Source of the DNA: Pseudoalteromonas luteoviolacea
GTDB taxonomy: Bacteria > Pseudomonadota > Gammaproteobacteria > Enterobacterales > Alteromonadaceae
Direction of reading: 5' to 3'
Assembly: GCF_018100925.1 (NCBI RefSeq)
Contig: NZ_JAGJEH010000015.1
Span: forward strand, 1-64,000
DNA length: 64,000 nt
Numbering within the stretch: the stretch's first letter is position 1; each line of letters starts with the position of its first letter. The translations under genes were made by a program, and so were the position numbers. Positions 35,453-47,400 of the stretch are shown piece by piece. Below the pieces are notes generated by a model. The model did not search any database, had not been told where the DNA came from, and saw only the letters and a program-made list of their open reading frames with translations.

Positions 35453-38400
35453 TAAACACTCAGTTACAAGAGATAGAAGAATTAATCACACAAGCGTTGG
35501 ATGCTGGCGTTACCTTGTACGAAAAAGATGGCAAGTTAGCGTTTCGTCAAAAACAGGGGTTTCCCGAACAGTTGAAAGCCAAGGTGGTTGCCAATAAAGC
35601 CAATTTAGTCGCATATTTTCAAAAGCAGGCACAAAGAGACACCGCCACTGCGCCTGAACTGATCCCGCGGGCAGACCGCAGTGGACGCTTGCCACTCAGT
35701 TTTGCACAAGAGGGGTTGTGGTTTATTGAGCAGCTGCAAGGCGGTCGACAGTATTATATGCCCGCCTCTTTTTGTTTAACTGGTAACATCAATATAGAAG
35801 CGATGAAAAACGCCATTGAGTTAGTAATACAGCGACATGAAAGCTTACGTTGTCGCTTTGTAGCAGGGCCTGAATCCAGTGGCAAACCTTATATTGTTAT
35901 CCAAGATACAGAAAGTGTACCGTTCGAATATGTGGATTTGGACCTCCTCGCTGCCCCAGACAAAGAGAGCCACAAAAATCAGCACATCGAGGCGTTTTGT
36001 AAGCGGCCTTTTAAGCTCGATAAAGACTGTTTGATCCGAGTTTTGGTTGTGTCTGATGTGCAGCAGCACAAACTTTTTTTCAATATGCATCATATTGTGT
36101 CCGATGGTGCTTCTATGACTAATTTAGTCGCAGAAATTGCAGCTATCTACAATGCGAATGTTAGCAATACATCGCCTGAGCTACCGATCCTTGAGCGGCA
36201 ATACTTAGACTATGCTGCATGGCAACAATCACATTTAAATGACGATTACTTTATACCGCATATCAACTACTTTAAATCGCAGTTAGCAGGACTAGAGCCG
36301 CTACAATCTTTACCGAGCGATAAACCAAGGCAAGCGATACAAACTGATCATGGAGCGAGATATATTCAGCATTTGCCCGAGTTATTGAGTCAGCGAATTA
36401 TCGCCGTGTCAGCGGCACAGCAAAGTTCGTTGTTTATGTGGTTGATAAGCAGCTTTATGCTATTTGTTGCTCGTATAAATCAGCAGTCAAGCGTTGTTGT
36501 TGGTACGCCTGTGCTAGGTCGAGATCACCCTGAACTAGAGCACCTTATAGGGATGTTCGTTAATACTTTGGTGATGCACGCTAAAATTGACAGTAAACTG
36601 TCATGTGAGCAGTGGTTTGCCGAGCAAAAAGCGCGAAACTTGGCGTCGCTTGAATATCGGGCTCTGCCCTTTGACAAATTGGTAGAACAACTCGGCCAAA
36701 GCCGAGATTTGAGCCACCATCCGCTAGTACAAATTTTGTTTTCATTGACCCAATCTCAACCCAGTCAGCTAGAGTTGAACGGTCTTGAAGTCAGTGAGTC
36801 CAAAGACGGCAATGCGCAACCTGTGGCCGTGAAGTGCGATTTGGAACTACATGCCCAGTTAGATGGCCAAGTGTTGAGCTTAAATTGGAAGTATGACAGC
36901 GATTTGTTCCACTTTGAGACGATTCAAAATTGGGCGAACAGTTTTGCTGTGATGTTAGAGGCCATTGTACAGAATCCAGCTATGGCTGTCGGATCGCTGC
37001 CACTGCTAGACGCTCAACACATGCAACAGTTACTGTCTCAGACGCAATGTCATGAGGTGAGTTGGCCACAACAGCACAGTATTGTGTCACTTTTTGATTA
37101 CCAAGTTGGGCGTTGTTCAGAGCGTATTGCAATTACCGACGGCAAACAAGCTCTCACTTATGGTGAACTTGATCAGCGAGTTGACGCCCTCGCCTGTGCT
37201 TTGGTAGCACAAGGTATTCAGTCTCAGCAGCTACTGCCTGTGAGTATGATTCGCAGCAATGAGATAGTGATCTCTTTACTTGCCATACTAAAAGCGGGTG
37301 GGGCCTATGTGCCGATTGACCCAAGTTACCCTCAAGAGAGAATAGATTATATCTTGGCGGATGTAGGCAGCGAGTTATTGCTGTGTGACAGACAAACAGC
37401 CGTGCAGTTTTCTCATTTAGATGTGACATGTGTGGTTGCTGAAGATGCGATATCAGCGTATTTAAATTGTCGCTACGACGCACCTGTGATCAGACCTGAA
37501 CAACTCGCATATGTCATTTATACCTCTGGCACCACAGGTAAGCCAAAAGGGGTGCAAATAGAGCACCGTCACGTGGTTCGCTTGCTGTTTACAGAGCCAA
37601 GTTTATTTGATTTCAATGAATTAGATGTATGGAGCTTGTTTCACTCTTTTTGCTTTGATTTTTCTGTGTGGGAAATGTATGGCGCACTGCTGTTTGGCGC
37701 AAAGCTGGTGGTGGTAGATCAGGCAACGGCTAAAGATACTCAAGCGTTTGCTCAGCTATTGTTAAAAGAACAAGTCAGTGTTTTAAATCAAACTCCAAGT
37801 GCGTTTTATGTATTGCAAAGTTGCATGCAGCGATTGCTGGATGAAACTCGCCAGACAGTTGCACTGCGCTACGTCATTTTTGGCGGTGAAGCACTACAGC
37901 CAAGTAAAATTAGGCCATGGCGTAAATTGCTGCCCAGTTGCCAGTTGATCAACATGTATGGGATCACCGAAACCACTGTGCATGTGACTTTTAAACAATT
38001 AAGTGACGATGATCTAACACTTGGACAAAGCAATATCGGCCAACCTATTTATACCACTTCCTGCTATGTGTTAGATGATAAACAGCGACTATTGCCTCAA
38101 GGAGCTGTGGGTGAGTTATATGTTGGTGGGGAAGGGGTTGCACGAGGTTATTGGCAACGTCCAGAGCTGAATCAGGCGAGATTTTCAGAGTTGAGTCTAG
38201 CCGCAGGACACTGTGAGCGTCTCTACCGTTCGGGAGATTTGGTACGCTTATCTCCAAATGGCGAAATGACATACATTGGTCGAATAGACGACCAAGTAAA
38301 AGTCAGAGGTTATCGTATTGAATTGGGGGAAATAGAAAATCAGCTGAGGTTGCACCCATGGGTTGATGAGGTGGTGGTAATACTTAATCAGCATCCTGTG

Positions 38401-41400
38401 CAAGGCGCCTATATCGCGGCATTTATTACCGAGCATCAAGGTGCCGAGTTTACTGATTTGAGGTCTCAGTTAACTGCTTTTCTAAAAGAGACGCTCCCTG
38501 ATTTTATGCTGCCGACGACCTTGTCGTTGTTACCGCGTATTCCACTGACAGCCAATGGCAAAGTGGATAAAAAAGCATTGCGAGCGCAGCATCAATGGGA
38601 AGACAGCAAAGTTGAATTTGAGGTGCCAGTTACTAAAGTGCAATGTCAAGTCGCAGCGGCTTTCAAGTCAGTGTTGCAATGCCCGCAAACCATCGGGTTA
38701 CACGATGACTTTTTCACCCTAGGTGGTCACTCTTTGCTTGCTGTTGAGCTGAGCCATTGTTTGCAGTCTCAGTATGCGCTGGATGTATCTCTGAGCGATA
38801 TTTTTCAATATCCGAGTGTCAAAGCACTGGCCAATTCGGTCAACGAAAAGCCATTGTCGTCTCAGGAGACTGAGACATTAATATCACCCACACATCAAAC
38901 TACAGGCCCCTTATCTTTTGCACAGCAACGTTTATGGGCGTTAGATAATTTGCAAGGAAGGTCACATAATCACGCTTTATATCATGTGCCTATGTCATTC
39001 TCACTGCAAGGTGAGTTAGATATTCCCGCTTTTGAGCAGGCCTGGCTTCAGGTGTTAGAGCAACATCCTATATTAAGAACCCTACTGATTGTGGACCAAG
39101 CAGGTGTGCCGAGACAGGTTATTCAGCCATGCAGAAAAAGCCCATTGGTTGTGCGTGATGTCAGTGGTCAATCGCCGCAGCAAATTGAGGTGGCTTGGCT
39201 TAAATTACAGCGTGATGATGGTCAATGTGCTTTTGATTTAGAACACGATCTGATGCTTAGGGTATTGCTATTGAAAACAGCTCCTACTCAATTTAAGTTG
39301 CGTATTAATTTGCACCACATAGCCTGTGACGCACAGTCTTTACGTCGTCTTGTTCAAGATCTCGCCCAAGCATATCAACAGGCACGAGGAGGGAGTAAAC
39401 AGATTGTCGGCATGGAAAACGAAGCTGCGCTTACATATTTGGATTATGCTGTTTGGCAAAGAGCGCATTTGCAAGGTCTCGCTGGTGAGTCACATAGAGA
39501 GTTTTGGCAAGCGCATTTGGCAGGAGCGCCTAAAGTTCATAGCTTGGCACTCGATGGGGCAAGAAGCAACCAATCATTGCGGCTGGGGGCTCAGTATGAG
39601 AGTTATTTTGACAGGTCGCTATGCCAACAGATAACAGCCCAGTGTCAGTCATTGGGCGTCAGTCATTTTATGTGGTTACACACGTTATTCTCTTTGTGCG
39701 TAGCACGTATTAGCCAGGTTTCAGATGTGGTCATTGGCTCGCCGTTTTCTGGCCGCGAGAATGCACAGTTGAAGCATATTGTTGGCTTTTTCATTAATGT
39801 ACTGCCTATCCGCACGCAGTTTACTGAGAAAATGTCTTTACACGATGTGCTGTTGCAACAAAAAGCGCACATTTTGGCAGTTCACACTCATCAGTCGTTA
39901 CCGTTTGAGCAAATTGTGGAATTGTGTGAGCAGCATAAAGATCTAAGTCACCACAGTCTGTTTCAAATTAGTTTCGCTTTTGATCCCAAAGAAGACAGTC
40001 AGTTATTGCTGGATGGACTTGAGGCCTGTTCACTTGAACAACCGCAAACCCACGCAAAATTTGAATTAGAACTGACATGTAGCGAACAGTCTGATGGGAT
40101 CCGATTGAATTGGGTATTTGATTCCGAGCTATTCAATTACTGCAGTATAAAAAACTTAGCAGATGCTTTTACGACCTTTGTGCAGTCGGCTGTGACAGAT
40201 ATTATGCAGCCGATAGTTGATATACCTTTATTGGCGGATAATCGCTGGCGTGAGCATATGCTGTGTGGAGAGACACACGCAATTAATTCCCCCAGTATTT
40301 TAACGCCACTTTGGGCGCATCAAAACTCTCAATTGGCCGACAAAGTGGCGCTAATTGACCCGCAAGGCAATAGCACGAGCTATGGTGAATTACTGTGTTT
40401 TGCAGAGCAGCTGGCAGCGTATTTAGTGTCTGCTGGATTGCAAGCACAAGAGCGAGTTATGGTGTGCTTGCCAGCAGGTAGTATATGGGTAAAGGCGATG
40501 CTGGCGGTGATGAGAGCTGACGGTTGTTATGTGCCTGTTGACCCTGAATACCCCTTGGAGCGACTTCGTTATATTGCGCAGGATAGTCAGTGTAAGTTTG
40601 TACTTACAAACTCTAAGTGTTCTGATTTATTGAAGCTCTCTGGCATTGAAACACAAGCGCTTATCAATTTAGATACATTGAATTTAGACGCCTTTAAAGA
40701 ATGCGCGTCGCGACCACTGCCAACTAATTCAGAGCAACTTGCCTATGTGATTTACACCTCGGGCACAACAGGTCAGCCTAAGGGAGTGATGAATAAACAT
40801 CGAGGTTTGATGAACCTGTGTCAGTGGCATCAGCGCACCTTTTTGGTGAACGCACAATCGGTTTCGACACAGACAGCCAGTGTCGCGTTTGACGCTGCGG
40901 CTTGGGAGGTGTGGCCCTATTTGGTATCGGGGGCGACCTTGTTGTTCGTAGCAAAAGCACACTACAGTGACGCACGCTTGATGACTCAAACGATGGATGA
41001 GCATGGCGTAACACATAGCTTTTTGGCGACCCCAGTGGCACAAGCGGTGATGGCGGATCACGAGTTTTCACCTAAAACCTTGCGTTATTTGCTGGTCGGT
41101 GGCGATAAGCTGGGTCAAGTTGATATGACTCGTCATGGTTTTAAACTCGTCAACAATTATGGCCCTACCGAAAGCGCTGTTGTAACGACATCAGGGATAG
41201 TTGACCTTAATTTAGATGTACCGGATATAGGCCTGCCAATTGATAACACGCAATTATTGATCCTCAATGAACAGCGGCAGCAACAGCCCGCAGGGGCCAT
41301 TGGTGAGCTGTATATTGCTGGTGCCAGTTTAGCGAGTGGCTATCTAAATCGTCAGGATTTAACGGATGAGCGGTTTGAACTGTGGACTGCGCCCAGTGGT

Positions 41401-44400
41401 GAGACGTTGCGCGTTTATCGCAGTGGAGATTTAGTTCGACAGCTTGCTTGCGGGCGCGTTGCTTATGTTGGGCGCAATGATGACCAAGTGAAGTTGCGCG
41501 GCTACCGTATCGAGCTCGATGAGATCGCGGCGCAGCTCAGTAAATTGCCAGGCATAGAGCAGGCGACGGTACTGCTGTGTGATGACGATGGTGCTCGACC
41601 TCGACTTATCGCATTTGTGACGCAAACAGGCCAATTGCAAGAGCGGGCCCTGTCCGCCAAGTTAGACGCTCAGTTGAGACAGGTGTTGCCAGCACACATG
41701 CTGCCCAGTGAATACCTAGTGCTGGCCAATATGCCACTGACTTCCCATGGCAAACTTGATAAAGGTGCACTGCGCGCCCGAGTTGGCAAGGTAGTCACTT
41801 CCACTTTGCCAGTTGCTTCTCAGATGCAAACTACAGCTTCAGCGCATAGCGATATTCTGCTTAGTATCTACCGGGAACTACTCAAATGCCCCACACTCGG
41901 TTTGGAAGATGACTTCTTTGCTATGGGGGGGGATTCTATTCTCAGTATTCAGATCGCCACACGCGCCCGAGTTCAAGGGGTTGAGCTGGCTGTTTCAGAT
42001 GTATTTACTTATCCTAGTGTAGCGCAGTTGAGCGCCCACATTGGTCAGAGCCAAACATTAAATGATGTTCAATCAAACTATGTGGCCAGTTGTGGAACAG
42101 CCACCTTGCTGCCTGCGCAGCAGTGGTTTTTTGAGCAGCAGTTTGAAGAGCCGACCCATTGGAACCAAGCAGTGATGTTGGGGCTCGACAAAGGCATTGA
42201 AGCAAGCCAATTAAGTGCAGTTATCACGGCTTTAATTTCACGCCATGATAGCTTGAGGTTAGTTGTGAATCACTCTAGTAGTCAGAACATGCATTTTAGT
42301 GAGCATGTATCGGCAACTTCTTTATTGCACGTGTCGGATTTAAGTAATGCTTCCCATTGGCAAGGTGAATTGCAGCGTTTATGTGAGCAATATCAGCAGA
42401 GCTTATGTTTTAATGGTGAACCATTAATTCGCTTTCTATTTGTTAAGAGTGGGCTTCACAGCGACAAAAACCGCTTGTGTATCATTGCACACCACTTGTT
42501 AGTCGATGGTGTGTCGTGGCGTATTTTGTTGGAAGATTTATCTCAGGGAATTGTAGCGAGTAGCAATGGACAAGCGACGGCATTGCCGTGTCCGCCTGTT
42601 AGCCTTCAACAGGTCGCCAAGGCATTTGTAGATCATGCTGAACACACAGCAAAAAGCACTGATTGGCAGTTGACCGTGCAAGCGGCGCGAACACAGGTGT
42701 TATTTGAGATAGATACGTCAATAACAAAACAATACGCCTTGGGTAAACGGCAATTGCAGCTGTCTAGTTCAATGACTCAAGCCTTGTTGACTCATGCTAA
42801 CCAGCCTTACGGCACTAATATTCAAGTGCTATTGCTGTCGGCATTGCACTTAACAGTTAATCAGTTGTACGGTGCGCAATCACATGTGGTCATGATGGAA
42901 GGACATGGCCGTGATATATCGCAAAACAGTATCGACAGTAGTCAAACGCTTGGTTGGATGACAGCTATGTATCCGCTGCATTTGTATGTCAATTCGAATG
43001 CACTCAGCGATATAATATGCCAAGTCAAAGAAACACTGGCTGCAACGCAAAATAAGGCCAGTGATTTTGGCGCTTTACGCTATTTTCATCCTGACCCTGC
43101 GGTACGAGAGGCATTGCATCTAGACACCAATGGGCTGATCTTTTTCAATTATCTTGGTCAGCTTGACAGTGTGATCCAAACAGGCAGTGTGATCAGTGAT
43201 GTCACAGAGTCATCAGGGACATTGATAAGTGCAAACAATCACTGTTTTTATGCCATGCAAATGACCTCTGCCATTCAAGATGCTTGTTTATCCGTTCAAT
43301 TTGAATTTGATACACAAAGAGTGTCGTCAGATGCAGCAGAAGCATTTGTTCAGCATCTACACCGTGCCATTGATACGGTGGTTTTACACTGTACGCAACA
43401 GCAAGTACGCCATTATACCCAGAGTGACTTCAGTTTATTGCCAGCGTGCTCTGAGAGAAAACTCAATCAGTTGATTGCGAAATACCCAATTGATTCGGTG
43501 GAAGATATCTATCCATTGAGCCCATTACAGCAGGGCATGTGGTTTCAGACTCAATTGGCCAAAGCTAATGATGAGTCTGTTAGTCCCTACCTTGAGCAGT
43601 GTTGTTTTACCTTTGCCGGTGAGTTTGACTGCGAGGCATTTGTGTATGCTTGGCGGCAGGTTATCAAACAACATAGTATTTTACGCAGTCGCTTCTCGAT
43701 GGTTGATGGTCAGCCAGTTCAAGTTGTATTGCGCGAAAGTGAACTGCCCGTTGAAATTGTTGCGTGTGAAGAAGTCGCAGTAGACGCACAGGCTGAGTAT
43801 ATGAAGGTGAAGGCGCGTCAAGCGTATGACCAAGGACCCGCCTTAGATGGTGGTCATAGCATGCGGGTGCAACTTGTGCCCATGTCGGCGCAGCGCGTTG
43901 GGTTTATTTGGACTTATCACCATATGATCATGGATGGGTGGTCTTTACCGGTTTTATTTAGCGAGATTTTACGTTTTTATCGGGCGCGGATCGCTGGGTA
44001 TCGCGCTGCCATTCAGCAGGATAATTTTGCCGACTTTATTGGTTATATACAGGCGCGCGACATACAAAAAGAAACGTGCTTTTGGCAAAGCTATCTAGCG
44101 GAGCTTGATACGCCAATGTTAATCAGCGAGCATTTAAATTCTGGTGCGACGTCTGCCATAGAGTATATCGAACAGCATGAAGTGCTCAATGAGTCGCTGT
44201 GTAATGCCATTGGACAGAGCGCAGCCGAATTGGGTCTGACATCTAATCATATGATCCAAGGAGTGTTTGCATATTGGCTGAGTGTTTGTTGTGGTCGAAA
44301 GGATGTGATGTTTGGGCAGACCATTGCAGGGCGTCCAGCTCAATTGAGCAATATGGCTGATAGAGTCGGCCCGTACATCAACACTCAAGTGGTCTACACA

Positions 44401-47400
44401 GAGGTAGACATGAACATGAGTGTGGCGACCTTTTTACAGCAGTTTAAAGAGAACGTGACAGCTTTAAGTGAGCACCCTCATACCAGTTTGAGTGACGTGC
44501 ACCGCTGGAGTCGCATTGACAATAGCCAAGACCTTTTTGATGTACTTTATGTGTTTGAAAATTATCCGACGTCGCCATTGACGCAAGGGCCGGATCTACC
44601 TTTTGACATCATTGGTAGTGACTACCGGGATCAAACACACTACCCGCTGACCTTAGTTGTTGGCGGTGAGCAGCAGTTGTCGCTGACTTTGTGTTATCAA
44701 AGTAACTTACTTACACGGAGTCACGGCGCGCAATTTGTTGCGATGCTCAGCCACTTGCTAACACAAGTCTGTGCAAACCCGCAGCGCAAGCTGAATGAGT
44801 TGGCACATTGTCTGACGCCTCAAGACAACACTGCTTTTGCTACATTTGAGCTAAACTCTGGTCCATTCGAGTCCGACTCGAACACCTTACATCAAGTTGC
44901 ACGAGAGCAAACACTACCTGCTGCATTTGCGCAAACGGCTGCGGCATATGGCGAAGAAACAGCTATCGCATATTTTGCCGATAAGCAAGATTCCTTGAGT
45001 AGGACGCTGAGCTATCAAGAATTGGATAAACGTTCTAACCAGCTCGCCCATTGGCTTGTCGAGCAATTTGGGCATCATCTAGAGCAACCCATTGTAGGCC
45101 TTTGTCTCGCACCGAGCCCTTCATTGATAGTGGCAATTCTGGGCGTATTAAAAGCAGGGGCGGCCTATGTGCCGATGACCTCGGGCCTACCTCAACAGCG
45201 AAAACAGCAGATTGTCGAGTCGTGCAATGCCTCTTTGGTTTTGGCTGATCAGGTGATTTGGCAAGCTGAAAATGTACCTTGCTCAACTTACCTGTACGGT
45301 GAATTAAATAATTTACTCACAAGTTATTCTGAGCTGCCAGTAGAGCGAGAGATGACAAGCGCAGACTTGGGCTATGTGATTTATACCTCGGGCACGACCG
45401 GGGTGCCAAAAGGGGTAATGGTTGAACAGCGTAGTATTTTAAACTACGTCAACTCATTGTCAGCGCAGTACGGTATTTCGCCGCAAGACAACTACCTCCA
45501 ATTTGCCAGCTTTAGCTTTGATGTATTTGCCGAAGAGGTTTTTTGTACATTGCTCAATGGGGCCACTTTGGTAATGAGTGAGCAGTCTCAATTACTCGAC
45601 ACCCAAAGGCTTTGTCAGTTAACTCATGAGGCTGATATCAGTTTAATGAGTTTACCGACTGCCTACTGGCATCAATTATGTGCAGCCCCACTACAATTTA
45701 ATCCAGGCTTACGACTCATCACCATTGGTGGTGAGCAAATGCAGCTAGCAGCGCTTAAAGCATGGCAGCAGCACCAGAGTTCAAGCATACGATTGATAAA
45801 CGCCTATGGACCAACGGAGGCAACTATATCTGCCACGTTGCAAGAAGTTACCCAATGGGAAGACGATGATATCGCGATTGGGCGGCCTGTTGCTGGGCTG
45901 CAACTACATGTGTTGGATGCTCAGCTCAGAGCGGTACCTGACTATGTGGTAGGGGAGCTCTACATTAGTGGGGCCGGACTCGCGAGAGGGTATTTAGGCG
46001 ATGAACAAAAGACTGCTAAAGCGTTTATTCGTCACCCAGAATCCGGACTGAGGCTCTATAAAACAGGCGATCTGGTGAAAGTGAATACGCGAGGCGAAGT
46101 GGTCTTTTTAGGCCGTCGTGATGGTCAAGTTAAGGTGCGCGGCTATCGTATCGAACTCGCTGACATTGAAAGCCAACTTATGACAATTGACGGCATCGCA
46201 AGTTGTGCCGTCGTGGTGCGTCAAGATGGCAGTGATAATGAGCAGTTGGTTGCTTTTGTTGAAGGGCTATCCTCATGCCAGGACATGTCACAGGTTACTT
46301 TGGAGCTTAGTACTAAGTTACCTAGTTATATGGTGCCTAATATCATCGAGCCTATTGATGTATTACCACATACAGCGAGCGGAAAGTTAGATCGCCGAGC
46401 TTTGACTGTGCGAGCGCAAGCGTTGTCTCTTCACACTGATGCAGTAGAAGCACCACAAAGCATACTCGAAAAACGCATTGCAGCACAATTTGGTTTGTTG
46501 CTCAAAGTGGATAAAGTGGGCTTGGATGATGACTTCTTTGCACTTGGAGGTCACTCTCTACTGATCATGCAGTTGGTTGCTGAAATCCAGTCTCAACTAC
46601 ACTTAAATGTGCCAATCGCGGCGATTTTGCAGCATAGTTCAGTGAGAAAACTGGCGAGTTATATAGACTCACAGTTGTCTTCTCAGTCGCAGCAAAGCGA
46701 TATGTCGAATACGTTAATGTGCTTACAACAAGGCGAAATCGGATTCACGCCGCTAGTGCTCATAGCAGGTGCTGGCGGTTTGTTATTGTCGTTTGTCAAA
46801 TTGGTGAATATGCTCGACAAACGCATTCCCGTGTATGGTTTGCAACCTGACGCTATTGCCGATAACCCCGAACTGATTGGCAATATTCACTTGACCGCAA
46901 AACACTATTTAGATGCGCTGCAGAGCCAAACAGAGTTTGCCCGTGCGCATATTGTTGCACATTCATTTGGCGCATTTATCGGTTACGAGTTGGCTCAATT
47001 ATCACAAAGTAGCGGTTTTACCTGTGATTCCCTGACTATTTTAGATACACCACGACCAAGCAAAACCAAACCAATTGTGGATGCGCAACAAATTGATAAA
47101 TTTATGTTGCAAGACTTGTGCACTTTTTTCTGTATTTCGCCGCGACAAAATGAAATTGAGCACTATATTCAAATGGCTGGAATGGCAAAGTTAGCGATTT
47201 TGTCAGAGTGGCTCGCACAAAAAGATGTGCAGATATCAGTGCAGCAGTTAAGCAATTTTTATCAAGTTTACAAAGCGCAAGTACTGGCAGATGTGGCAAT
47301 TGATAAACCACTGATAGATACAAAAGTCACAGTAATCAAAGCCGAAAACACCACTGAATTTGAGGGGCGAGCAGTGAAATTGGACATGGGCTGGCAGCGC

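Noticed and set aside
38880..40200. HHxxxDA C domain considered as a dual condensation/epimerisation domain
   Set aside because: The additional N-terminal HH-type motif of dual domains is not seen, and the upstream Thr module gives no sign of D-configuration.
40729..41071. Minus-strand Cys/His-rich frames inside the terminal NRPS
   Set aside because: They are shadows of the Leu adenylation domain, overlapping each other in two frames.
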